From Planktothrix agardhii NIES-204 (GTDB taxonomy: Bacteria > Cyanobacteriota > Cyanobacteriia > Cyanobacteriales > Microcoleaceae): a DNA stretch of 64,000 nucleotides. The stretch is from NCBI GenBank assembly GCA_003609755.1, contig AP017992.1, positions 53,687 through 117,686 on the forward strand, in the 5' to 3' direction. Below are positions 9,223-17,280 of the stretch, in pieces. The notes beneath the pieces were generated by a model. That model was not told where the DNA came from. It did not search any database and saw only the letters and a program-made list of their open reading frames with translations. How positions within the stretch are numbered: the first letter of the stretch is position 1; every line of letters starts with the position of its first letter. Position numbers and translations under genes: made by a program.

Positions 9223-10004
9223 TATACCAGCAAAGAAATTTTAACATTCATCAGATCCAAACATCCCAAAATCAACATTGTTATGGCATGGGAGTTGGGG
9301 TGATTATTCTCGATGAACAATATCCCGGATTTCCGGGTGATACTCGTAACGCCAGCGCCTATCCGTTCCCGATTCAATATGAAATTGCTGAAGGTTTGGA
9401 TGGGAAAGAATTACTGTTTAATGCTGATAAGACATCTTATCTCGCTCCCATTCAAAAAGCAGCTAAGAAACTGGAGAAAATCGGGTGTCGAGCGATCGCT
9501 GGAGAATGCGGTTATTTCGCTTATTTTCAAAAAGAAATAGCAGGATATGTTAAAGTTCCCGTTTTCATGTCCAGCTTATTGCAAGTGCCTTTGGCACAAA
9601 ATTTGATTGGGAATAATCAGGTTGTTGGTATCCTTGTTTTCTCGAAAAATGTTTTAACATCAACCCACTTAGAAGCTGTCGGTATTCAACTCAACAGCAA
9701 TTATGTGATTGAGGGAATTATGGAGTCCGGGCTTTGTCCTGAAATTACTAATCTTTACATGGCTTCTGATCCATTATTACGAGGAGCAAATTATGAAAAA
9801 ATCGAGCAAGAATTGACGGCACTTGCTGTTAATTTTTATCAGCGTTACCCGCAAATGGGAGCCTTACTTCTAGAATGTTCTGGAACTCCACCTTTTGCGA
9901 GATCGATCCAACAGGCGATTCGTCTTCCGGTTTTTAGTTGGGGTACTTTATTGGATTATGCTTATTCCGTCGCCGTTCACCGTGACTTCTATGGTCATGT
10001 TTAA
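9219..10004 (+). CDS. Aspartate/glutamate/hydantoin racemase superfamily protein
   Basis: The 261-residue protein overlaps the upstream dioxygenase gene by 4 bases. It shows the two-cysteine arrangement of cofactor-independent Asp/Glu racemases, one Cys in AGECGYFA (about residue 92) and one in LLECSGTPPF (about residue 222). The N-terminal part has the GVIILDEQYPGFPGD stretch seen in uncharacterised members. Members racemise or isomerise alpha-centres or hydantoins, and some are decarboxylases. In this cluster it could epimerise a carbon next to a carbonyl or act on a cyclic guanidine. The superfamily call is good; the reaction is unknown. Confidence 0.7.
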   Translation: MIYQQRNFNIHQIQTSQNQHCYGMGVGVIILDEQYPGFPGDTRNASAYPFPIQYEIAEGLDGKELLFNADKTSYLAPIQKAAKKLEKIGCRAIAGECGYFAYFQKEIAGYVKVPVFMSSLLQVPLAQNLIGNNQVVGILVFSKNVLTSTHLEAVGIQLNSNYVIEGIMESGLCPEITNLYMASDPLLRGANYEKIEQELTALAVNFYQRYPQMGALLLECSGTPPFARSIQQAIRLPVFSWGTLLDYAYSVAVHRDFYGHV

Positions 10005-10010
10005 TAACTC

Positions 10011-10055
10011 CCCTTTAGATCCTCGACTTCTTCAAGAAATCGGGGATCTAAAGGG
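10011..10055. repeat. Hairpin-forming dispersed repeat between biosynthetic genes
   Basis: A perfect 12-base inverted repeat, CCCTTTAGATCC at 10011-10022 with GGATCTAAAGGG at 10044-10055, encloses an imperfectly pairing CGACTTCTTCAAGAAATCG centre, so almost the whole 45 bases can fold. No T tract follows, so it is a poor intrinsic terminator. The motif resembles the gatccccgacttctt type of hairpin repeat that I recall as widely scattered between cyanobacterial genes. It could stabilise the 3' end of the upstream mRNA. Confidence 0.6.
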
Positions 10056-10095
10056 AATCTTAAAACACAGAAAAACACTCTAAACTTTACCGATA

Positions 10096-11112
10096 ATGTC
10101 CCTAGAATCTCAACTTGAACAACTCGAACATCCCCCCCTGTTATCAGAGCAAAATGCAAAATTGATTCCTTATGTCGCTCTTTTAATTGCACTTCTGGCG
10201 ATCGGTATGGGCCCGATTTTTGTTAAATTTAGCACTGCCGAAATAGGGGCTAATGCTACCACCTTTAATCGCTTTTGGATTGCTGGAGTAGTTTTTGGGA
10301 TCTGGAACGGATTTTCGGCGATGCGGCAAAATGCACCTGAAAAAGCTCTCCTAGAATCAAAACCGCTTTACACTCCAAAAACCCTGGGGCTGCTGTTATT
10401 AGTTGGTTGTTTGTTTGCCTCAATCCAACTTTTTTGGGCTTTGTCTCTCACCCAAACTACTGTGGCAAGTTCCGTAACAATTTTGCATGGTCTGCGTCCT
10501 CTCCTGACGACTTTGGGAGGATGGATCTTATTCAAAAACCGCTACGATCGCAAATTTTTAATGGGCATGATCATAGCGATTTTAGGTTCTATTTTTATTG
10601 GATTCAATGATTTCTCAGTTTCTATCCATAAACTCCAAGGAGACTTGTTAGCAATACTCTCTGCCTTATGCTCTGCTTTGGAACTATTAATTATGGAACA
10701 CTTACTTACCCAATTCAAAACTCAAACACTGATGCTTTGGTGTTGTATTATTGGGTCGATTGTGATGATTGGGGTATTAGCGATCGTCAACCAAGACTTT
10801 TTTCCCATCTCATTACAAGGATGGGCGGCTGTTATTGCATTAGCCCTATTTTCTCAAGTGATTGGTCATGGATTAATCATCTATTCTCTTAACTATGTAT
10901 CATCTGGAGTGGTCGCTGTTACTATGCTCCTCGATCCAGTGATTAGTGCTATTTTCGCCTGGATTATTTTAAGTGAACATATAACTATTTTAAACGGGTT
11001 ATTATCTTGTATAGTTTTATTGGGTATATATGTCTCTTTGTCGAGTAATTACGCAGTTAAGACCCATACAGTTGAATCCGACATGATTAAAGCTGAATCG
11101 ATTCTTAGCTGA
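10096..11112 (+). CDS. EamA/DMT-family exporter
   Basis: The 338-residue polytopic membrane protein has about ten hydrophobic segments in two repeats of five, the arrangement of EamA (DUF6) drug/metabolite transporters. Typical stretches are the MGPIFVKFSTAEIGANATTF start of the first repeat and AVTMLLDPVISAIFAWIIL near the end of the second. An acidic N-terminal tail of about 25 residues precedes the first helix. DMT-family permeases (SxtPER) occur in saxitoxin clusters, and placement inside this operon suggests export of the product. It is preceded by 91 bases containing the hairpin repeat. Confidence 0.85.
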   Translation: MSLESQLEQLEHPPLLSEQNAKLIPYVALLIALLAIGMGPIFVKFSTAEIGANATTFNRFWIAGVVFGIWNGFSAMRQNAPEKALLESKPLYTPKTLGLLLLVGCLFASIQLFWALSLTQTTVASSVTILHGLRPLLTTLGGWILFKNRYDRKFLMGMIIAILGSIFIGFNDFSVSIHKLQGDLLAILSALCSALELLIMEHLLTQFKTQTLMLWCCIIGSIVMIGVLAIVNQDFFPISLQGWAAVIALALFSQVIGHGLIIYSLNYVSSGVVAVTMLLDPVISAIFAWIILSEHITILNGLLSCIVLLGIYVSLSSNYAVKTHTVESDMIKAESILS

Positions 11113-11165
11113 AAACTTTTTATACTCAACTGAAATAAACTATAAATTGAGGAGAAATTAAACAA

Positions 11166-12302
11166 ATGGTTGCCAACTTTGAAGAACTGAATGATCCCCA
11201 AACAAATCAACAACTCGATCACAACTTAAATCCTATTGATTTAAAGGCTTTGCAGTTAATTAACAGCAATAAAGACACCTTAAAAATGGATGATCTGGTA
11301 TTGCTTTTGTACGGTCATTCTGCCTTCCAAAATCTGTATGCAGGTTGTGAACTGGGCGTGTTTGAATTGCTCTGGAAAAATCCCGATCTTTCTCAGACAG
11401 AAATTGCTCAACATCTCCAATTAGAAGCCTATCCAACTAAAGCATTGTTACTCGGACTAACAGCATTAAAATTGATTCAAAAAGTGGGCGATCAATATCG
11501 TAATAGCTTAGTGATTCAGATGCTATTTCTGGAAAATACATGGAAAGAATTTTATGATGTTGTGTTATTTGAAGCTAAGATTGTTTATCGGGGCTCGATC
11601 GATTATGTAGAATCATTAAAGCAAAATAGAAACGTAGGTCTGCGACAGTTCCAAGGACAAGGGCCTGATTTGTACAATCGTCTGCATGAAGATCCGGGTC
11701 TGGATAAAGTGTTTTACAACTTTATGGGATCTTGGTCAAAATTAGTTACTCCTTTGTGGTTGAAGAAAATTGATTTCTCCCATTTTGAATCTGTTGTGGA
11801 TGTAGGCGGTGGTGATGCCACAAACTCAATTGCTTTAGCCGAAGCTTTCCCCAACGTTAAAATTACCTTGATGGATATTCCAGACAGTTGTAAAATTGCT
11901 CAAAGTCATATTGATCAGAAGCAATTAACAGACAGAATTAAGGTAATGGGGGGAGACATTTTCGTTGATGAATTTCCCAAGGATCAGGATTGCTTTCTGT
12001 TTATTCATGTATTAGTCATCTGGTCTTTAGATAAAAATACATCCTTGCTTCGTCGAGCATATCAAGCCCTCAAACCTGGTGGTTCCCTGATCATCTTTAA
12101 TATGATGACTTCTGATGAAGAAGATGGGCCGTTGATGGCAGCGCTCGATTCATCTTACTTTGTTTCGATTCCCCACGAAGGAGGCATGATTTACTCTTGG
12201 AGCGATTATGAACAATGCTTGAGGGATGCAGGATTTAGCCAAATGAAACGTATTTACTCTGACTTTTGGGCACCTAGCGGTATTATCGTTGCGACTAAAT
12301 AA
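11166..12302 (+). CDS. SAM-dependent O-methyltransferase (acetylserotonin/hydroxyneurosporene type)
   Basis: The 378-residue protein has an N-terminal winged-helix dimerisation region (about 45-125, FQNLYAGCELGVFELLWKNP) and a Rossmann methyltransferase domain with motif I VVDVGGGDATNSIALAEAFP (about residues 216-235), an acidic residue at the end of the next strand (ITLMDIP) and the LKPGGSLIIFNMM post-core strand. This is the Methyltransf_2 layout, in which the enzyme methylates hydroxyls and occasionally amines. A GGAG ribosome-binding site lies 11-14 bases before ATG 11166. It probably O-methylates a hydroxyl made by one of the cluster oxygenases. Confidence 0.85.
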   Translation: MVANFEELNDPQTNQQLDHNLNPIDLKALQLINSNKDTLKMDDLVLLLYGHSAFQNLYAGCELGVFELLWKNPDLSQTEIAQHLQLEAYPTKALLLGLTALKLIQKVGDQYRNSLVIQMLFLENTWKEFYDVVLFEAKIVYRGSIDYVESLKQNRNVGLRQFQGQGPDLYNRLHEDPGLDKVFYNFMGSWSKLVTPLWLKKIDFSHFESVVDVGGGDATNSIALAEAFPNVKITLMDIPDSCKIAQSHIDQKQLTDRIKVMGGDIFVDEFPKDQDCFLFIHVLVIWSLDKNTSLLRRAYQALKPGGSLIIFNMMTSDEEDGPLMAALDSSYFVSIPHEGGMIYSWSDYEQCLRDAGFSQMKRIYSDFWAPSGIIVATK

Positions 12303-12317
12303 CTTTTAATGGTGAAT

Positions 12318-12349
12318 CAACCCAGATTAATAATACTAAATCTGGGTTG
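12318..12349. terminator. Hairpin after methyltransferase gene
   Basis: CAACCCAGATT at 12318-12328 pairs perfectly with AATCTGGGTTG at 12339-12349 around a 10-base AT-rich loop, 16 bases after the methyltransferase stop. The + strand continues AAAAACTTTTA, so the U tract is weak. It may attenuate transcription or protect the upstream mRNA, making a separate promoter for the P450 gene plausible. Confidence 0.45.
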
Positions 12350-12414
12350 AAAAACTTTTAGAATGAACCGCTCCAGGACGTTCCAAGACACAACTAACTT
12401 AGAAAAATAGACTT

Positions 12415-13752
12415 ATGAAGCAGGTGGAAACATTGAACTCTCCTGTCTGGTTGCAGAGATTTCAATACATTACTAATCCAGTCGGTTATTGGAAGAGTGC
12501 TTATCAAACTCATTCAGATGGTTTTTGGGCAAAAGGAATAGATTTTGGGAGTCCTTTGCTGGTGTTTTATACGCCAGAAGCTGCCCAGCAAATTATCGAA
12601 AATCGTGATAAACATTTGTCTACAACTACTTTTGAAAGTGAACTGAAGGCAATTTTTGGTGAGAGTTCTTTTTTTACCCTCGAAGGTACACGCCACCTAA
12701 AGGCACGAAAGTTGTTAATTCCGATGCTTCATGGTAAACATATTCAATCTTATGGGCAATTAATTTGCGATTTAGTGAACGATGTACTGGAATCATTGCC
12801 AAGCGATCGAACCTTTTCAGTTTTTGATGTTGCACAGGACATATCGATGCAGGTAATGATTAATCTTTTGTTTGGTTCTTATCAGGAAGAACGGTATCAA
12901 GAGATTAAGCACCTGATGTTTGAGATGGTGAATTTGTTTGCTTCAAATATTGCTGGTATTCCTCTATTTTTCAGGTTTTTACAAAGGGATTTAGGTGCAA
13001 TGAGTCCCTGGAAAAAATTTCTGAAGCAGCGGCAGCAAATGAAAGAGATCATTTATGGTGAAATTGCTGATCGCCGTGCTCATCCCGATCAAAATAGGAC
13101 GGATATTCTGACTTTGCTGATGTCAGTAAGTGATGAACAAGGCAATACTTTGACCGATGAGGAGTTAATGGGGCAGGTGCTATCGTTGTTGTTTACAGGC
13201 AACGAATCGACTGCTGCTTCAATGTCCTGGTTGTGGTATAATGTCTATCGTGATGCTGAAATTAAGACCAAATTGCTGGCAGAGCTAAATAGTTTAGAAT
13301 TATCTTCTGATCCTCTGAATATTGTTCGTTTGCCTTACTTAAGTGCAGTTTGTAACGAGACTTTACGGATGTATCCTGTCACCATGTTTATGATTCCCAG
13401 AATGGTGAAATCAGTAACAGAAATTATGGGTTATCGGGTCGATCCAGGAACGTTAATTACGGTGGGAACGTATGTTATTCATCATCGGGAAGATATTTAC
13501 CCAGAACCTAATGTTTTCAAACCGGAGCGTTTTCTCGATCACAGTTTTTCTCTTTATGAATTTCTCCCATTTGGTGGGGGGTTGAGAGGTTGTATTGGAG
13601 GGGAAATCGCCCTTTATTTACTGAAGCTGACGGTAGCGATCGCAGTTTCTCGCCACTCCCTAAAATTAGTAAATCAACACCCAATTAATCCTCAGCGCCG
13701 TAACACGATATTAACGCCAATGGGACTGAAGATGATTAAACATATTGCCTGA
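12415..13752 (+). CDS. Cytochrome P450 (CYP110-like)
   Basis: The 445-residue protein has all P450 signatures: I-helix FTGNESTAASMSW (about residue 262), the K-helix ExxR in ETLRMYPV (about 318), the PERF stretch FKPERFLD (about 368) and the heme loop FGGGLRGCIGG with the Cys ligand near residue 395. There is no membrane anchor, as expected for bacterial soluble P450s. The I-helix oxygen-activation pair reads Glu-Ser rather than Glu/Asp-Thr. It follows the methyltransferase after a 112-base gap with a hairpin. It would hydroxylate or couple a C-H bond with electrons from ferredoxin encoded elsewhere. Confidence 0.85.
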   Translation: MKQVETLNSPVWLQRFQYITNPVGYWKSAYQTHSDGFWAKGIDFGSPLLVFYTPEAAQQIIENRDKHLSTTTFESELKAIFGESSFFTLEGTRHLKARKLLIPMLHGKHIQSYGQLICDLVNDVLESLPSDRTFSVFDVAQDISMQVMINLLFGSYQEERYQEIKHLMFEMVNLFASNIAGIPLFFRFLQRDLGAMSPWKKFLKQRQQMKEIIYGEIADRRAHPDQNRTDILTLLMSVSDEQGNTLTDEELMGQVLSLLFTGNESTAASMSWLWYNVYRDAEIKTKLLAELNSLELSSDPLNIVRLPYLSAVCNETLRMYPVTMFMIPRMVKSVTEIMGYRVDPGTLITVGTYVIHHREDIYPEPNVFKPERFLDHSFSLYEFLPFGGGLRGCIGGEIALYLLKLTVAIAVSRHSLKLVNQHPINPQRRNTILTPMGLKMIKHIA

Positions 13753-13787
13753 ATTTGTCATGAAATTTTCGCCTTTTTTAAAATATA

Positions 13788-15056
13788 ATGAAAAGTCAAA
13801 CAAAGGTTCAAAAACATAAATTTCAGTGTAATTTCGCTTTGCTGACGGAAGAAAGACAAAGGCGATTAAAAGCGTTAAAAACTCAGTTAATTAAGGAGCA
13901 AGCTGATCCCTTATCAGGGATAGGAAATTCTCAAAATACTTTCATTACCAAACTGTTAGATTCAATTCCGATTATTCGGCTCTTGCGACTTAGGCAAACT
14001 GTCCATCCCAAAGAAATGCTGGGGGAGAATGTGGAAAATTATCAGGTTCTATTTTCTCCTCAAAGAGTCAAGTTTGGTGTTAATGAGATCGATCGAGAAT
14101 TTCTTAAAGTTTGCCTGTATTATCAAGCGGAATATTTCGATCGCTCCGAAATATTTGTCTGTGATGTTGTACCAGCTTATATCCATATTGGTTTAGGAAC
14201 TATTTGTACCCAAGATTTTAGAGCGATCGTTGATTCTGGGATGCAATATCGCGTCACAATAGCAAGATGGAGGTTGGGATACTTTGATCGTTTAAATCTT
14301 TTATGGGCAGAACATTTACCGATTACAGCAGTCTATATTTTCTCACTTTCAGCAGAAAACTTTTGGCACTTTTTATATGACTGCGTACCCAGAATATATT
14401 CGGCTATTCTTGCGAGATCTAATCAAAAATTAACGGTGATTGTACCCAACTCTTTACCTGATTCTTTTAGAGAATTGCTAGATTGTGTCCTACCCAATAA
14501 TTTCCAAACAATCTATATTCCGAAAGGTTCTTGGATCAAAGTTGATCGTCTCGTCATGCCCTCTTATGTTAGTCGTTGTGAGAACGGATTTTTACCTTCT
14601 CAGTATTATGAATATATTAAGAATTGTGTCTTCAAAAAATATGATTTGACTCCTCTCGAAAACCCCACTGAGCGAATCTATATTTCCCGTGCCAATGCAA
14701 AACATCGCCGAATTTTAAACGAAGATCAGATTATTCAATACCTAGCAAACTATGGATTTAAGCCAGTTGTTTTGGAAAAAATGTCATTTCGAGAACAGGT
14801 AGAACTCTTTACTAAAGCGGAAATTATTGTAGCGCCTCACGGCGCAGGTTTGGCAACAACTCTCTTTTCAGGAAAAATCAAAATACTCGTTTTGTATCCA
14901 GAAAGTTGTCCCACGCCATTTTTCTTCACCCAATTCAAAGGACTTGGACAAGAGCATTACTTTATTGTCCACGATCAGTTTGATGAGAATGCTGATTTTG
15001 AAGTAGATTTATCTGAATTCAAACGAGTGCTGCATGAACAGATGAAGCTGAAATAA
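13788..15056 (+). CDS. GT61-family glycosyltransferase
   Basis: The 422-residue protein carries the DUF563/GT61 signature in its C-terminal half: a nucleotide-sugar region with RIYISRANAKHRRILNE (about residue 297), VLEKMSFREQVELFTKAEI and the hallmark VAPHGAGLATTLF (about 350). GT61 enzymes transfer xylose, GlcNAc or related sugars to polysaccharides or proteins. An aromatic FWHFLYDCVPRIY stretch near residue 190 is typical of bacterial members. It is 35 bases after the P450 gene, so either the metabolite is glycosylated or a polysaccharide gene group begins here; the following two genes favour the latter. Confidence 0.75.
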   Translation: MKSQTKVQKHKFQCNFALLTEERQRRLKALKTQLIKEQADPLSGIGNSQNTFITKLLDSIPIIRLLRLRQTVHPKEMLGENVENYQVLFSPQRVKFGVNEIDREFLKVCLYYQAEYFDRSEIFVCDVVPAYIHIGLGTICTQDFRAIVDSGMQYRVTIARWRLGYFDRLNLLWAEHLPITAVYIFSLSAENFWHFLYDCVPRIYSAILARSNQKLTVIVPNSLPDSFRELLDCVLPNNFQTIYIPKGSWIKVDRLVMPSYVSRCENGFLPSQYYEYIKNCVFKKYDLTPLENPTERIYISRANAKHRRILNEDQIIQYLANYGFKPVVLEKMSFREQVELFTKAEIIVAPHGAGLATTLFSGKIKILVLYPESCPTPFFFTQFKGLGQEHYFIVHDQFDENADFEVDLSEFKRVLHEQMKLK

Positions 15057-15096
15057 TAGTAAGATAATTAACACAATAGCTGACTGAGGAATGATT

Positions 15097-16029
15097 ATGG
15101 ATGATGTGACATTGGCAAATAATATAACAGTTACAGAACAACGTCCAGTTGTTTGTATAATTGGTACTTTGCGGGCAGTTGATTTAACCTACCAAAATTT
15201 GATTGAAAAGGTAATTCAGCCTTTGAATGCTGATTTAATGTTCTGTGTGTCTCGGATGACTTCCGAAGATGAAACTACGCTCAACAAGTTTAGAAGTTGC
15301 AATATAGTTGATATCTGTATTTATGAGGAAGCCAAAGATAACTACGAAGATTTTTTGCAGGGCTTTTTTAGCCGACTAACTCCAGAAAAACAAAGTGAAT
15401 GGCATAAATATTTTGATATTGAAGGGAATTGGTTAGGTGGAATAAAAGGGCGTAGAGGCTCTGGATTTCATTTGAATTTTAATTACTTGAAACTCCTTGA
15501 TAGACTACAACATTTTAAAGAAATTGGCTCTGAATATCAGAGATTTGTAATTACAAGAACAGATCTTTTCTGGATGGTAGAGCATCCGCCATTAAATTTG
15601 TTAGATTCAAAGTTTATTTGGATACCTACAGGAGAAAATTATAATGGTTACAATGATCGCCATGCAGTTTGTAGCAACCAAAATGTTTCTGATTATTTGA
15701 GTTTGCTTGAATTTATGCTTAATTTCAAAGCCTTAGAATATATTTATAACAATCTTGATGAAAATAACTTAAACCATGAAAGACATCTGAAAAGCCATTT
15801 AGACTACTGTGGAGTAAAAGTTGCCAACTTTAAGAATGTAGCCTACCTAACTGGCGATCAACAAGATTTAACGAACTGGGCTCCTGTAAAAACTAAATCT
15901 GTTGATGGAGTAGAGTATGCTTATAAATATGAAAAAGAGCTATTAAGCTCTCTGGAAAATATGAAGCAATTCGCAATTGATAAAAATTGGGGTCAGATGA
16001 TTTTTGAAAGAGAAAAAGAGAGCAATTAA
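15097..16029 (+). CDS. Uncharacterised glycan-locus protein (glycosyltransferase-like)
   Basis: About 310 residues. I cannot name the family with confidence. The region RFVITRTDLFWMVEHPPL (about residues 150-168) followed by WIPTGENYNGYNDRHAV (about 180-197) resembles proteins found in capsule and LPS loci, where the DxD-like and NDRH stretches suggest a sugar-nucleotide-dependent transferase. No signal peptide or membrane segment is evident. GAGGA at 15086-15090 abuts ATG 15091 but sits 6 bases before ATG 15097, so I prefer the latter start. It lies between GT61 and a sugar-phosphate isomerase gene, which supports a role in glycan assembly. Confidence 0.6.
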   Translation: MDDVTLANNITVTEQRPVVCIIGTLRAVDLTYQNLIEKVIQPLNADLMFCVSRMTSEDETTLNKFRSCNIVDICIYEEAKDNYEDFLQGFFSRLTPEKQSEWHKYFDIEGNWLGGIKGRRGSGFHLNFNYLKLLDRLQHFKEIGSEYQRFVITRTDLFWMVEHPPLNLLDSKFIWIPTGENYNGYNDRHAVCSNQNVSDYLSLLEFMLNFKALEYIYNNLDENNLNHERHLKSHLDYCGVKVANFKNVAYLTGDQQDLTNWAPVKTKSVDGVEYAYKYEKELLSSLENMKQFAIDKNWGQMIFEREKESN

Positions 16030-16127
16030 GGAGGTTTCAAAGAAACTCTGATTTTTGGGTTTGAATTTTTGCGATCAAACTGAATTAAATTCAACCGTTA
16101 GGTTAAAATCTGATTAGGATTTAGAAA

Positions 16128-17108
16128 ATGTTCACTTATGAGTGCATTAGAGAACAACTTAAAAGCGTCATTGAAAAAGAGATTAGCGCCGTATCAAAAC
16201 TTTGTGAAACCATTGACGAATCATGGTTTAAAGCTGTGCTGATGATTCGAGACTGTAAAGGTAAATTAGTGATTTCTGGAATTGGTAAAAGTGGGAATAT
16301 TGGTCAGAAGATTGCTGCTTCATTTACATCTACAGGAATGCCAGCAATTTTCGTTCATGCAACGGAAGCTAGTCATGGAGATTTGGGTTTATTAGATAGC
16401 AGAGATGTACTTCTTGCTCTTTCTGCTTCGGGTCAAACAACTGAATTACTAAACATCATGCAATATGCTTCCCAGCAAAGAATATCAATTATTTTAGTCA
16501 CTAAAAACCCCACCAGTTCCCTAGCTCATTTTGCCGATGTTATCTTACAAATCCCTAATCTTCCTGAAGCTTGTCCTAACAATTTAGCCCCTACCACGTC
16601 AACAACTTGCCAATTAGTCTTAGGTGATGCGTTAGTTGTAACTGTCATGGTTTTACGGGGTTTTACTGCGGAAAATTTTAAGCAATTTCATCCTGGTGGT
16701 AACTTAGGGACACTGCTTATTCCCGTAAAGAATTTTATGTATAAGGATGATCGAATCCCTCTAATCGGCTTAGGTGCATCTATCAAAGAAGCTATTATTG
16801 AAATGAACTCCAAAAGCTTAGGATGTGTTGGTATTGTCAATCATCGAAATCAGTATGTCGGGATTTTTACAGATGGAGATCTTCGTCGAAGTTTAGAAGC
16901 TCAAGTCTCCTTAGAAGAACCTGTTAGCCAATATATGACACCCTCACCCCTAAGTATTTCGTCTAAGATGACTGTATCAGAACTAATCGTTTTTTTCAAG
17001 GAAAAAAAAGTTCCTAATGTTTTTGTTGTAGAAGAAAAGATTCCGATTGGGATTGTTCACATCAATCAACTAGCTTCAATTTCCTTTAACAATTCACTAG
17101 CAGGTTGA
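16128..17108 (+). CDS. kpsF: KpsF/GutQ-type arabinose-5-phosphate isomerase (SIS + CBS pair)
   Basis: The 326-residue protein has an N-terminal SIS domain (about 30-190; GIGKSGNIGQKIAASFTSTG, SASGQTTELL, the TTSTTCQLVLGDALVV block and FHPGGNLG) followed by two CBS domains (about 205-325, FTDGDLRRSLE). This is the exact layout and length of KpsF/KdsD/GutQ, which interconvert ribulose 5-phosphate and arabinose 5-phosphate for Kdo synthesis; CBS domains sense nucleotides. Kdo synthesis genes are not in view, and Kdo is not a usual component of cyanobacterial LPS, so a related sugar phosphate could be used. It closes the + strand gene run; the element boundary begins 170 bases downstream. Confidence 0.8.
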   Translation: MFTYECIREQLKSVIEKEISAVSKLCETIDESWFKAVLMIRDCKGKLVISGIGKSGNIGQKIAASFTSTGMPAIFVHATEASHGDLGLLDSRDVLLALSASGQTTELLNIMQYASQQRISIILVTKNPTSSLAHFADVILQIPNLPEACPNNLAPTTSTTCQLVLGDALVVTVMVLRGFTAENFKQFHPGGNLGTLLIPVKNFMYKDDRIPLIGLGASIKEAIIEMNSKSLGCVGIVNHRNQYVGIFTDGDLRRSLEAQVSLEEPVSQYMTPSPLSISSKMTVSELIVFFKEKKVPNVFVVEEKIPIGIVHINQLASISFNNSLAG

Positions 17109-17280
17109 TCATTAGGATCTTGGCGTAAATAGAAGGTTGGTGTCACCAGGTGCAGCCTGTGGCTATAACACTTGATATAGAACCCACATTCCGCAGATAT
17201 TTAAGTCAATTTAATTTTCAACTAAATTGTTCTAAATAAAAGCCCAAATAATTGCCATGTAATAATTTGGACTATTTTTA

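Noticed and set aside
10011..10055. Rho-independent terminator after the racemase-like gene
   Set aside because: The stem is strong but no T run follows on either strand, so it is listed as a dispersed hairpin repeat.
1..13752. The cluster as a standard saxitoxin or cylindrospermopsin locus
   Set aside because: Amidinotransferase, sulfotransferase, sterol-desaturase-like and EamA genes invite this, but the hallmark genes (SxtA, carbamoyltransferase, CyrB-F) are absent and several genes here have no counterpart that I know in those loci.
17109..17280. Missing C-terminal part of the IS701 transposase on the left of the IS4 element
   Set aside because: The minus-strand frames here have stops and no recognisable transposase motifs.
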